Of a DNA stretch of 7,226 bases, positions 1-6,305 are shown piece by piece (positions within the stretch are counted from its first letter, which is position 1; each line of letters begins with the position of its first letter). The position numbers and the translations under genes are program-made. The notes below the pieces were generated by a model. That model had not been told where the DNA came from. It was given only the letters and a program-made list of their open reading frames with translations, and did not search any database. The stretch comes from Chloroflexota bacterium (GTDB taxonomy: Bacteria; Chloroflexota; Dehalococcoidia; UBA3495). Where the stretch lies: assembly GCA_022571575.1 (NCBI GenBank), contig JACZXN010000079.1:1-7226 (forward strand). Reading direction: 5' to 3'.

Positions 1-452
1 GCAGCCTGTGCTTGGCGTTGCCGGCCGTGGGCATGAATTTCACCAGCGCCTCGCCTGAAGGATATAATCTGGATGACGAGTCGGTGGAACGGGCACGGGC
101 ACGGGCCAAGGGGGCCTCGGTCCAGGTGCGGACCCTGACCGACCCGGCGGAGGCGGTGGCCGGGGCCGACGTGGTGTATACCGATGTCTGGGCCAGCATG
201 GGACAGGAAGCTGAAACCGAGGTCCGCCGGGCCGCCTTCGCCGGCTACACCGTGGACCCCGATCTGATGAAGCGGGCCAACGCCGGCGCTCTGTTCATGC
301 ACGATATGCCGGCCCATTACGGAGAGGAGGTCCCGCCTGGCATGTTGGAGCATCCCCAGTCGGTGGCCTTCCCCCAGGCGCATAACCGCCTGCACGCTCA
401 GAAGACCATCTTGGAATTTCTACTCTCCGAAAACCAACTCCCAGGAAACTAA
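1..452 (+). CDS. argF: Ornithine carbamoyltransferase, C-terminal part (5' end outside window)
   Basis: Cytosolic enzyme of arginine synthesis that makes citrulline from ornithine and carbamoyl phosphate. The frame is open from base 3, giving about 149 residues, roughly the C-terminal (ornithine-binding) half of a ~310-residue protein; the carbamoyl-phosphate STRT domain lies upstream of the window. Family signatures seen: DVVYTDVWASMG near 169-204, a loop HDMPAHYGEEV from base 300, PQSVAF, and NRLHAQKTILEFLL at the end. The loop is odd: OTCases normally have HCLP, whose Cys contacts ornithine, but here the second residue is Asp (codon 303-305). The rest of the domain looks intact, so this is a variant and not an obvious pseudogene. 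Aspartate carbamoyltransferase is less likely because the C-terminal NRLHAQK signature fits OTCase. The gene ends inside a 15-bp tandem repeat. der follows after 70 bp on the same strand. Confidence 0.9.
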   Translation, partial: SLCLALPAVGMNFTSASPEGYNLDDESVERARARAKGASVQVRTLTDPAEAVAGADVVYTDVWASMGQEAETEVRRAAFAGYTVDPDLMKRANAGALFMHDMPAHYGEEVPPGMLEHPQSVAFPQAHNRLHAQKTILEFLLSENQLPGN

Positions 453-480
453 CTCCCGGAAATCTAACTCACAGGACCGG
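421..480 (+). repeat. Degenerate 15-bp tandem repeat across the argF stop codon
   Basis: Four consecutive 15-bp units: 421-435, 436-450, 451-465 and 466-480. The best pair is AACTCCCAGGAAACT (436-450) and AACTCCCGGAAATCT (451-465), 12 of 15 identical; the outer units match at about 10 of 15. The period equals five codons, so the argF frame stays in phase: the last ten residues (LLSENQLPGN) come from the first two units, and the TAA stop at 450-452 recurs one period later at 465-467. It resembles, in period and in a CCCGGAAA core, the array at the end of the UPF0104 gene. Confidence 0.6.
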
Positions 481-481
481 C

Positions 482-498
482 TCCAGCCGCATGCTGGA
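482..498. other. Small hairpin between argF and der
   Basis: TCCAGC (482-487) pairs perfectly with GCTGGA (493-498) around a five-base loop, 24 bases before the der start. No T-run follows, so it is not a convincing intrinsic terminator. It could simply be chance in GC-rich DNA. Confidence 0.2.
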
Positions 499-522
499 TG
501 TTGGCCACGGATCGGTGTTGAT

Positions 523-1884
523 TTGTCCATACCCATAGTCGCAATCATAGGCCGGCCCAACGTCGGCAAGTCGTCACTCTTCAACCGGATCATCGGCCGG
601 AGGCACGCCATCGTCAGTGACGTGGCGGGCACCACCCGCGACCGCCTGATGGCCGACGCCTGGTGGGACGACTACCATTTCATATTGGTGGACACCGGCG
701 GGCTGGAGTCCAATCCCGATGGCGAGATAAGGCAGATGGTCCAGGAACAGGTGGAGATGGCGGTGGCCGACGCCGATGTGATCATCTTCATGACCGATGT
801 GATCGACGGCATGACTCCCGCCGACATCACCGCCGCCGACATGCTGCGGTTCACCGAGAAACCCGTGGTGCTGGCGGTTAATAAGGTGGACAACGACATG
901 CGGGAGTACGGCGCTCCCGAGTTCTACAGCCTGGGGATGGGCGACCCAGCGGCCATCAGCGCCTTTCACAACTACGGCATCCACGATCTGATGGCACGGG
1001 TAACCTCGTATCTGGAGCCAACACCCTCGACGATCGACGACGACTTTCAGGAACTGGATGAGACCGCACCGTCCTTTCAGCAGGGCGCCCTCAAACTGGC
1101 CATCGTGGGCCGGACCAACGTGGGCAAGTCCAGCCTGTTGAATGCGATCTTGGGGCAGGAGCGGTCCATCGTGAGCACGGTGCCCGGCACCACCAGGGAC
1201 GCCCTGGACACCGAGTTCGTCTACAACGGACGCGAGGTGGTGGTCATCGACACCGCCGGGATACGCCGCCCCGGCCAGGTGTCAAAGGGGATCGAGAAGT
1301 ACAGCGTGATGCGGGCCGTGGGCGCGGTAAACCGCAGCGACATCACCCTCCTGGTGACCGACGCATCGGAGTTGGCCACCGGTCAGGACGCCCACATCGC
1401 GGGCCTGGCCTGGGATATCTGCCGCGGGCTGATCGTGGTGATCAACAAATGGGACCTGTTCGCCGAGGAGGGCGTCGGCGCCCGGTACCGGGCCGCCGCC
1501 ACCGTCCGGGAGCGGCTCCACTTCATGCCCTACGTGCCCATCTGTTTCACGTCGGCGCTGAACGGCGAGGGGATAAAGGCGTTGATGGACACCGCCCAGG
1601 ACCTCTGGACCGAGCGCATGAGGCTGGTGCGGTCCCGGGACCTGCAGTTCATGTTGGCCGATGCTCTATCCGGCCACCAACCTCCGGTGGTGCGAAAACA
1701 CCGGGGACAGAGTGTCCAGATAAACCGGCTGCAACAGGTTGGCATAAACCCGCCCACCTTCCTTTTCACGGTCAACAACCCGGAACTGGTACACTTCACC
1801 TACCAACGCTATCTGGAAAACAAGATACGCGACACCTTTGGCTTTGACCGCACCCACCTGAGACTGGTGTTCAAGCGTAAGTAA
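523..1884 (+). CDS. der: Ribosome-assembly GTPase Der (EngA)
   Basis: Essential GTPase with two tandem G domains and a C-terminal KH-like domain, which acts in maturation of the 50S ribosomal subunit. Length of 453 aa is normal. Domain 1: G1 GRPNVGKSS at 10-18, GTTRD at 36-40, DTGG at 57-60, NKVD at 120-123. Domain 2: G1 GRTNVGKSS at 196-204 (the usual Pro is Thr), GTTRD at 222-226, DTAGIRRPG at 243-251, NKWD at 308-311, SALNGEG at 344-350. The KH-like tail has the standard NPPTFLFTVNNPE and RYLENKIRDTFGF segments. The start is TTG: it gives the usual N-terminus (M-S-x-P-x-V before the first G1 loop) and no in-frame ATG or GTG precedes it nearby. No Shine-Dalgarno site is visible. plsY follows after 38 bp, so the two are probably co-transcribed. 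Confidence 0.97.
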   Translation: MSIPIVAIIGRPNVGKSSLFNRIIGRRHAIVSDVAGTTRDRLMADAWWDDYHFILVDTGGLESNPDGEIRQMVQEQVEMAVADADVIIFMTDVIDGMTPADITAADMLRFTEKPVVLAVNKVDNDMREYGAPEFYSLGMGDPAAISAFHNYGIHDLMARVTSYLEPTPSTIDDDFQELDETAPSFQQGALKLAIVGRTNVGKSSLLNAILGQERSIVSTVPGTTRDALDTEFVYNGREVVVIDTAGIRRPGQVSKGIEKYSVMRAVGAVNRSDITLLVTDASELATGQDAHIAGLAWDICRGLIVVINKWDLFAEEGVGARYRAAATVRERLHFMPYVPICFTSALNGEGIKALMDTAQDLWTERMRLVRSRDLQFMLADALSGHQPPVVRKHRGQSVQINRLQQVGINPPTFLFTVNNPELVHFTYQRYLENKIRDTFGFDRTHLRLVFKRK

Positions 1885-1922
1885 TCCGCCCAGCGTCTTT
1901 TGATCCCGGCGACCAGACCGCC

Positions 1923-2642
1923 ATGAACCGACCTTCCACATCAATCATCATTCAGGCGGTAGCCTTACCCTTCATCATAGCCGGGGTGCCCGTCGTCCTG
2001 ATCACCATGAACGGCCAATCGGAATCGGCCCAGTATTTGGCGGTGATGCCGCTGGCCTATCTGCTGGGGTCCATCTCCTGGGGCTACATGCTGTTGCAGT
2101 GGAAGATGGGCGTGGACGTCCGGGAATATGGCAGCGGACGCACCGGGATGTCCAACGTTCTACGCACCGGCGGAGCCATAGCCGCCGCCGTGGTGCTCAC
2201 CCTGGACATAGCAAAGGGGGCGATGGCGGTGCTCATCGCCCGGGCCGTCATCGGCACCACCGCCGCGGAAGTGACCGCCGCGCTGATCGTGTTGGTGGGC
2301 CACAACTGGCCCGTGTTCCTGCAGTTCAAGGGAGGCCGGGGCATCCTGACGGCGCTGGGAGGGCTGGCGATAATGGCCCCGGCGGCCGCCATAGTGGCCA
2401 CCGCCACATTTTTAATCATCACCGCGTGGAGCAGATATATCTCCTTGGGCTCGGTGATCGGCGTGATGATTGGGGCGGTGGCCGTGCTGGCCCTGGCGCT
2501 GGCCGGTTGGCACTCGAACACCTACATGGTCTACGGGTTCATCGCCTGCGCCATGATCATCTGGCAACACCGGGACAACATCAAGCGCATCCGCCAGGGC
2601 AGCGAACGCCGCCTGGGCCGCCCCGCCACCAAGGTCGAGTGA
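1923..2642 (+). CDS. plsY: Acyl-phosphate:glycerol-3-phosphate acyltransferase PlsY
   Basis: Integral membrane enzyme that moves an acyl chain from acyl-phosphate (made by PlsX) to position 1 of glycerol-3-phosphate, the first step of phospholipid synthesis. Family motifs are all present: AYLLGSISWGY at 45-55 and GSGRTGMSNVLRTGG at 70-84 (usually GSGNxGxTN), GHNWPVFLQFKGGRG at 126-140 (the glycine-rich catalytic loop, with Arg where Lys is common), and HRDNIKRIRQGSERRLG at 216-232. It is strongly hydrophobic between motifs, as expected. At 239 aa it is about 35-40 residues longer than typical because of an N-terminal segment with an extra hydrophobic stretch (8-28). Starting at the ATG at 2046 instead would give 198 aa, the usual size. 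I kept the first ATG because the segment reads as a plausible membrane helix; neither start has a clear Shine-Dalgarno site. gpsA, which supplies its substrate, lies 131 bp downstream. Confidence 0.93.
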   Translation: MNRPSTSIIIQAVALPFIIAGVPVVLITMNGQSESAQYLAVMPLAYLLGSISWGYMLLQWKMGVDVREYGSGRTGMSNVLRTGGAIAAAVVLTLDIAKGAMAVLIARAVIGTTAAEVTAALIVLVGHNWPVFLQFKGGRGILTALGGLAIMAPAAAIVATATFLIITAWSRYISLGSVIGVMIGAVAVLALALAGWHSNTYMVYGFIACAMIIWQHRDNIKRIRQGSERRLGRPATKVE

Positions 2643-2657
2643 TCTCCACACTCGCCG

Positions 2658-2694
2658 GTCCGCCGCCTCGGCCGTCTGGACTCACCCCGTTTTT
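2658..2694 (+). terminator. Candidate intrinsic terminator after plsY
   Basis: GTCC (2658-2661) with GGAC (2678-2681) and, inside, GCCG (2662-2665) with CGGC (2669-2672) form a stem with a five-base bulge, and five T residues follow at 2690-2694. The bulge and the eight-base gap before the T-run make it imperfect. It starts 15 bp after the plsY stop. Confidence 0.3.
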
Positions 2695-2705
2695 CTCAAT
2701 AAAAT
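2677..2705 (+). promoter_or_regulatory. Candidate promoter for gpsA
   Basis: TGGACT (2677-2682; 4 of 6 to TTGACA) and TAAAAT (2700-2705; 5 of 6 to TATAAT) are separated by exactly 17 bp. Transcription would begin near 2712, giving a leader of about 60 bases before gpsA. It overlaps the candidate terminator, which would suit an operon break between plsY and gpsA. It is a consensus match only. Confidence 0.3.
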
Positions 2706-2773
2706 AGATGCGTTCAGTCCCATGGCCGGCCTGCGGCCCCTTCTTGCGGATTTTTCCGGCGGTCTTTATTTAA

Positions 2774-3778
2774 TTGAGTGATCAAGCGGCCATCATCGGC
2801 GCCACCACCTGGGGGACCACTCTGGGCATCCTATTGGCCCAGAACAAAGTCCCCGTCACCCTGCTGGCCCGCACCGAGGCCGAAGCCCAGGTCCTGGCCA
2901 CCGAACGGCGCAACACCCGGTTCCTACCCGACACCCCATTCCCAGATCGCCTGAGCGTAACCAGCCAACCCGAGTCCGCCCTTCAGCAGAGCGACTTGGT
3001 GATAATCGCGGTGCCCTCGGACCGTCTGCGGGAGAACCTGCGGCGGATAACGCCCCATCTCCGGGCTGGGGCCATCGTCCTCAGCGCCACCAAGGGCCTG
3101 GAGCTGCCCACCGCCCGGCGGATGAGCCAGGTGCTGGAAGAGGAACTGCCCGCCGGTTTCCACTCGCGCATCTGCGTCCTTTCGGGCCCGAACCTGGCCA
3201 AGGAGATCGTGCAGGGCAAACCGGCGTCAACGGTGATCGCCGGCCGCGACCCGGACGCCACGCAAAGGGCGCAGACCGCGCTCATGTCGAAAGCATTCCG
3301 GGTCTATACCAGCACCGACGTGTTGGGCGTTGAACTGGCCGGGGCCCTGAAGAACATCGTCGCATTGGGCGCCGGCATGGGCGACGGCATGGACACCGGA
3401 GAGAATGCCAAAGCGGCCTTCATCACGCGGGGACTGGCCGAGATGACCCGCCTGGGCATCGCCGCCGGCGCCGACCCCATGACCTTCGCCGGGCTGGCGG
3501 GACTGGGCGACGTGGTCGCCACCTGCTCCAGCCGTCTCAGCCGCAACCGGTACGTGGGAGAGCAGCTGGCCAAGGGGCGCTCCTGGCCGGAGATACGCGG
3601 TTCCATGGACAACGTGGCCGAGGGGGTGAACGCCACCCAGGCCGCCCTGATCATGGCCAAGGAACTGGGCGTGGAGATGCCCATCGCCGAGATGGCCTCA
3701 AGGGTGCTCTTCGACGGACTTTCCCCCCAAAAGGCCATGTCGGAGTTGATGGGACGGCCCGCCCGCTCCGAGTGGTAG
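2774..3778 (+). CDS. gpsA: NAD(P)-dependent glycerol-3-phosphate dehydrogenase GpsA
   Basis: Cytosolic enzyme that reduces dihydroxyacetone phosphate to sn-glycerol-3-phosphate, the substrate of PlsY. At 334 aa it has normal length. The N-terminal Rossmann domain has TKGLE at 106-110 and SGPNLAKE at 137-144; the helical C-terminal domain has the catalytic Lys in GALKN (K193), GLAGLGD (D246) and SRN (256-258). The dinucleotide loop is GATTWG at 9-14, where most members have GAGSWG, so the second glycine of GxGxxG is Thr. The start is TTG: an in-frame TAA sits directly before it (2771-2773), and the TTG places the nucleotide loop at the usual distance from the N-terminus. No Shine-Dalgarno site is apparent. 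Part of the gene (3568-3602) is repeated just beyond its stop. The convergent DUF488 gene ends 76 bp downstream. Confidence 0.96.
   Translation: MSDQAAIIGATTWGTTLGILLAQNKVPVTLLARTEAEAQVLATERRNTRFLPDTPFPDRLSVTSQPESALQQSDLVIIAVPSDRLRENLRRITPHLRAGAIVLSATKGLELPTARRMSQVLEEELPAGFHSRICVLSGPNLAKEIVQGKPASTVIAGRDPDATQRAQTALMSKAFRVYTSTDVLGVELAGALKNIVALGAGMGDGMDTGENAKAAFITRGLAEMTRLGIAAGADPMTFAGLAGLGDVVATCSSRLSRNRYVGEQLAKGRSWPEIRGSMDNVAEGVNATQAALIMAKELGVEMPIAEMASRVLFDGLSPQKAMSELMGRPARSEW
3568..3602 (+). repeat. Direct repeat copy 1, inside gpsA
   Basis: A 35-base segment beginning GGCCAAGGGGCGCTCC that encodes part of the GpsA helical domain (around AKGRSWPEIRG). It matches 3789-3823 at 33 of 35 positions, 221 bp downstream. 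As the protein segment fits the family, this copy is probably the original. Confidence 0.75.
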
Positions 3779-3788
3779 ACCCGCGGCC

Positions 3789-3823
3789 GGCCAAAGGGCG
3801 CTCCTGACCGGAGATACGCGGTT
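3789..3823 (+). repeat. Direct repeat copy 2, just after gpsA
   Basis: A non-coding copy of the gpsA internal segment 3568-3602, starting 11 bp after the gpsA stop. It has two differences, both G to A (3795 and 3807). With one added T the match extends two more bases. The flanks do not match, so only this fragment was copied. Confidence 0.75.
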
Positions 3824-3846
3824 TCCGGGCTTTTGGGGATCTCCGG
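3808..3846. other. Inverted repeat between the convergent genes gpsA and DUF488
   Basis: CCGGAGAT (3808-3815) is the perfect reverse complement of ATCTCCGG (3839-3846), separated by 23 bases. It sits between two converging stop codons and might act as a shared, bidirectional end structure. The long loop and missing T-run make termination uncertain. Its left arm lies within the copied gpsA fragment. Confidence 0.25.
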
Positions 3847-3854
3847 GAATCACC

Positions 3855-4226
3855 CTAGCGCATCTGCCCCAGCCGTAACTCCGGCAATCTCTCCAGCAGC
3901 CACGCCGCCGCCACCCTCCGGTGACAGGGCTCTCCCTCAGGCTCGAAACACAGCAGCGTCAGGTCCTCTTTCGGCTGGAGCGAACCCACCCAGTCCTGAA
4001 AGTCCGCTTCCCAGTTGTAGTTGGTCTGAAGCTCCTCCCGGTACCGCTCGGCGAGTCCGGAGAAATCCAGAGCTCCCTCCCGGTATTCGGTCAGCAATCG
4101 ACGGGAAGGGTACAGGAAAGGCTGTACCTCCCACCGGGTCTTCTGACCCCTGGGGTGGGCCCTGGAGATCCGGTAGACCGTCCCCTGCCAATGCTCCGGG
4201 TGGTAGAAACTGGCGGTGTATAGCAT
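3855..4226 (-). CDS. DUF488 family protein
   Basis: Small soluble protein of 123 aa, no signal peptide or membrane segment. The N-terminal MLYTASFYHPEHWQG, the segment ISRAHPRG (20-27), FLYPSR (37-42) and the C-terminal pair LLCFE (C93) and CHRR (C101-H102-R103) are the pattern of DUF488 proteins, whose conserved Cys and CHR residues suggest a catalytic or metal-binding site. The biochemical role of the family is not established, and I do not assign one. The ATG start gives the expected N-terminus; there is no strong Shine-Dalgarno site. It lies 89 bp after the UPF0104 gene on the same strand, separated by a 15-bp tandem array, and may be the last gene of an ispH-led operon. It converges on gpsA. 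Confidence 0.8.
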   Translation of the reverse strand: MLYTASFYHPEHWQGTVYRISRAHPRGQKTRWEVQPFLYPSRRLLTEYREGALDFSGLAERYREELQTNYNWEADFQDWVGSLQPKEDLTLLCFEPEGEPCHRRVAAAWLLERLPELRLGQMR

Positions 4227-4240
4227 GCGGCGCTTTCATT

Positions 4241-4315
4241 TCCGGGGCTGATTTTTCCGGGGCTGATTTTTCCGGGGCAGCCGATTCGGGGACTGCTGGC
4301 TCCGGCACTGCCGGT
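4241..4315 (-). repeat. 15-bp tandem array between the UPF0104 stop and the DUF488 start
   Basis: Units of 15 bp on the + strand: 4241-4255 and 4256-4270 are identical (TCCGGGGCTGATTTT); 4271-4285 keeps the first eight bases; 4286-4300 and 4301-4315 are more degenerate. Read in the direction of the UPF0104 gene the array begins right after its TGA (4318-4316) and ends near the DUF488 ATG, with the freshest units at the far end. The period is five codons. In sense orientation the unit contains CCCCGGAAAA, resembling the CCCGGAAA core of the array at the end of argF. Confidence 0.8.
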
Positions 4316-5362
4316 TCAGCGGTTCTCCGCCCGGCTGGGATCGGCCGCTTGGGGACGCCGAACGGCCTGACGCACCAGGAACAACGCCGCGCCCAAGACG
4401 ATCACGCTGATATAGGTTATGGCCCGGTCGATCAGCACCAGCGCGGCGGCGGCGCTGGCCCCCAGACTGGAAAGACGCACCGCCAGGCCTCCGACGCCCG
4501 ATTCCACGGCCCCAACTCCGCCCGGAGTGGGAACCAGGGTGAGCAGCGAGTTGGCCAGGGTCAAAAACACAACCAAGGCGAAGCTGATATCAAAGCCCAA
4601 CGCCCGCACCACCAGATACATCCGCCCGATCTCCGCCATCCAGGCCAGCAGGCCCCAGACCGTGGCCAATGGCAGGCGCTGGAAACTGCCCATGGTGCCC
4701 TGGTGAAACCGCTCGTACCGGACGGCCATCCAGGCGGGCATCCGCCGCAACAACAGTTCTCTGGCCCAGGTCATCGCCGCCAGCACCATGGCCAGACCCA
4801 CCACCAAGGACGCGGCCAGGGCCAGCACCGCCCAGGCCACGTTGTTGCCGTTGCCCAGCAGGAAAGGCGCCGCCGCCATCATCAGCGCCGCCACCAACAC
4901 CATGTCCAAGGTCCGCTCGGCCAAGATGGTTCCGATGGTCCGGGAGAATGACCCGTTCTGCTCGTCCCGGTAGAGGTAGGCGCGGTAGGCGTCCCCCAAG
5001 CGGAGCCAGCCCACCGAATTGGCGAACCAGCCCAGGAGCACCAGTTGGCTGCAGTAGAGCACTCCGGGGATGGCGTCGCCCGGCGCGGCGGTGTTCTGCA
5101 ACAACAACCGCCACCGGGCCCCCCGGAATAGGAAGGTGGTGTAGTGGACGATGAAGGCCAGGGCCAGGTACCAGGGGTTGGCGTTCCCAACCCGGTCCCA
5201 GGTGGCGCCCAGGTCAACGTCGAACCGGGTGATCACGAAGACGAGGAATAGCGCGGCCAACACCAGGGAAACGAGGGCCGGCAGCGACAGGACCCGCCGC
5301 AAGACTGACGGCGGCGGCCCCGCTCCGTCATGAGGGCTTTGGGGGTCCCGGTTTTCGGCCAT
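4316..5362 (-). CDS. UPF0104 / flippase-like integral membrane protein
   Basis: Polytopic membrane protein of the lysylphosphatidylglycerol-synthase transmembrane-region family (UPF0104, related to AglD). Members are thought to move or modify lipid-linked molecules, but the substrate here cannot be told. Visible marks (348-aa numbering): a Pro-rich cytosolic head (1-25), first membrane segment about 28-44, RGARWRLLL at 80-88, GDAYRAYLYR at 123-132, ERTLDMVLV at 149-157, and the family signature PTPGGVGAVESG at 278-289, with several further hydrophobic stretches. No soluble synthetase domain follows, so it is not a full MprF. The ATG at 5362 is chosen; a TTG at 5377 would add five residues, and neither has a Shine-Dalgarno site. 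It starts 37 bp after ispH ends, so co-transcription is likely. Given the ispH neighbour, a polyprenyl-linked substrate is possible but only inference. Confidence 0.85.
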   Translation of the reverse strand: MAENRDPQSPHDGAGPPPSVLRRVLSLPALVSLVLAALFLVFVITRFDVDLGATWDRVGNANPWYLALAFIVHYTTFLFRGARWRLLLQNTAAPGDAIPGVLYCSQLVLLGWFANSVGWLRLGDAYRAYLYRDEQNGSFSRTIGTILAERTLDMVLVAALMMAAAPFLLGNGNNVAWAVLALAASLVVGLAMVLAAMTWARELLLRRMPAWMAVRYERFHQGTMGSFQRLPLATVWGLLAWMAEIGRMYLVVRALGFDISFALVVFLTLANSLLTLVPTPGGVGAVESGVGGLAVRLSSLGASAAAALVLIDRAITYISVIVLGAALFLVRQAVRRPQAADPSRAENR

Positions 5363-5399
5363 CAACTTGCGGCGCAAGACGACCGGGACAGGGGCATGA

Positions 5400-6299
5400 T
5401 TAGCGAAGTTCCTTGGGCAGGGTGAACGTCACGTCCTCTTCGACTCCAGACAGCATGGTCACCTTATCGGGGGCCAATGCCCGGATCACGCTCTCAACCA
5501 GCACCTCCGGGGTCGACGCACCGGATGTGACGCCCACCTTTTCCTTGCCGTCCAGCCATGACGGGTCTATCTCTTCCGGCCCGTTGATCAAGTAGGACGG
5601 CACGCCCAGAGACTCGGCCACTTCCCTGAGCCGGTTGCAGTTGGAACTGGTCTCCGCTCCAATGACCAGCACCAGGTCAACGCTGCCGGCCATCTTGGTG
5701 ACCGCGTCCTGCCGGTTGGTGGTGGCATAACAGATGTCGTTGCGGATCACGGCCTCCGGGAACCTCTCCCTGATGGTGTCGATGGCATGAGCCGTGTCAC
5801 CCACCGACAGCGTGGTTTGGGTGAGCACCGCCACTTCCTGATCGGGGTCCCAGTCGGAGAACTCTATCTCCGAAGTGTCGTCGATCAGGGTCATCTCCAC
5901 CTGGCCCATGGTGCCCCGGACCTCCTGATGACCCTGGTGTCCCACCAAGACCACTTTCTTACCCTCGCGATGGTATTTCTTGGCCTCGTTGTGCACCCTG
6001 GTGACCAGCGGGCAGACCGCGTCGATGACTCTCAATCCACGGGCCTTGGCCTTCTCGAAATCCTCGGGCGGTGAGCCGTGGGCTGAAAAAACCACCAGCG
6101 AACCCTCGGGAATCTCCTCCACCGTCTCCACCGTGATGGCGCCGCGGCTCTCCAATTCCTCCACCACGTAGGGGTTGTGGACTATCTGGTGCTTGACGTA
6201 AACCGGCGACCCGAACTTCTTGAGACAGATATCGACCACGTCGATGGCCCGGACCACTCCGGCGCAGAATCCTCTGGGCGAACTGAGTAAGACCTCCAC
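5400..6299 (-). CDS. ispH: 4-hydroxy-3-methylbut-2-enyl diphosphate reductase IspH (LytB)
   Basis: Iron-sulfur enzyme that makes isopentenyl and dimethylallyl diphosphate in the last MEP-pathway step. The three cluster cysteines are present: C12 (RGFCAG), C96 (DAVCP) and C190 (DICYATTNRQ). Active-site residues are also there: H41, H74, H124 and E126 (GHQGHQEV), and TQTTLS at 160-165. SSNCNRL (218-224) replaces the more usual SSNTxRL, and SGAST near the end is typical. I start at GTG 6299, which has AGGAGGA six bases upstream and gives 299 aa. With this start the N-terminal residue numbers coincide with those of E. coli IspH through E126. An in-frame ATG at 6374 would add 25 residues with no family counterpart. 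The gene probably heads an operon with the UPF0104 and DUF488 genes. Confidence 0.96.
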   Translation of the reverse strand: MEVLLSSPRGFCAGVVRAIDVVDICLKKFGSPVYVKHQIVHNPYVVEELESRGAITVETVEEIPEGSLVVFSAHGSPPEDFEKAKARGLRVIDAVCPLVTRVHNEAKKYHREGKKVVLVGHQGHQEVRGTMGQVEMTLIDDTSEIEFSDWDPDQEVAVLTQTTLSVGDTAHAIDTIRERFPEAVIRNDICYATTNRQDAVTKMAGSVDLVLVIGAETSSNCNRLREVAESLGVPSYLINGPEEIDPSWLDGKEKVGVTSGASTPEVLVESVIRALAPDKVTMLSGVEEDVTFTLPKELR

Positions 6300-6305
6300 G
6301 GTCTG

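Noticed and set aside
574..984. Minus-strand 136-codon frame rich in His and Val
   Set aside because: Antisense shadow of the der gene, whose G-domain motifs are unambiguous.
2099..2707. + strand 202-codon frame rich in Arg, Gly and His overlapping plsY
   Set aside because: Out-of-frame reading of plsY; composition is typical of frame-shifted GC-rich coding DNA, with no motif.
2720..2773. Riboswitch or structured leader before gpsA
   Set aside because: GGCCGGCCTGCGGCC and other GC-rich short complementary pieces are present, but no recognised riboswitch core or consistent stem set could be built.
3937..4308. Minus-strand frame with PEKSAPEKSAP repeats overlapping DUF488
   Set aside because: Overlaps the DUF488 gene in another frame; its repeats are again a reading of the 15-bp array, and no family resemblance is visible.
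4241..4315. CRISPR array
   Set aside because: The units are contiguous with no spacers, only 15 bp, degenerate, and no cas genes are nearby.
3833..4951. Long + strand open frame of 372 codons with an SGADF SGADF stretch resembling pentapeptide repeats
   Set aside because: It lies antisense to the well-supported DUF488 and UPF0104 genes and is rich in Pro, Ser, Gln and His, as expected for antisense of GC-rich coding DNA. The pentapeptide look comes only from the 15-bp array.
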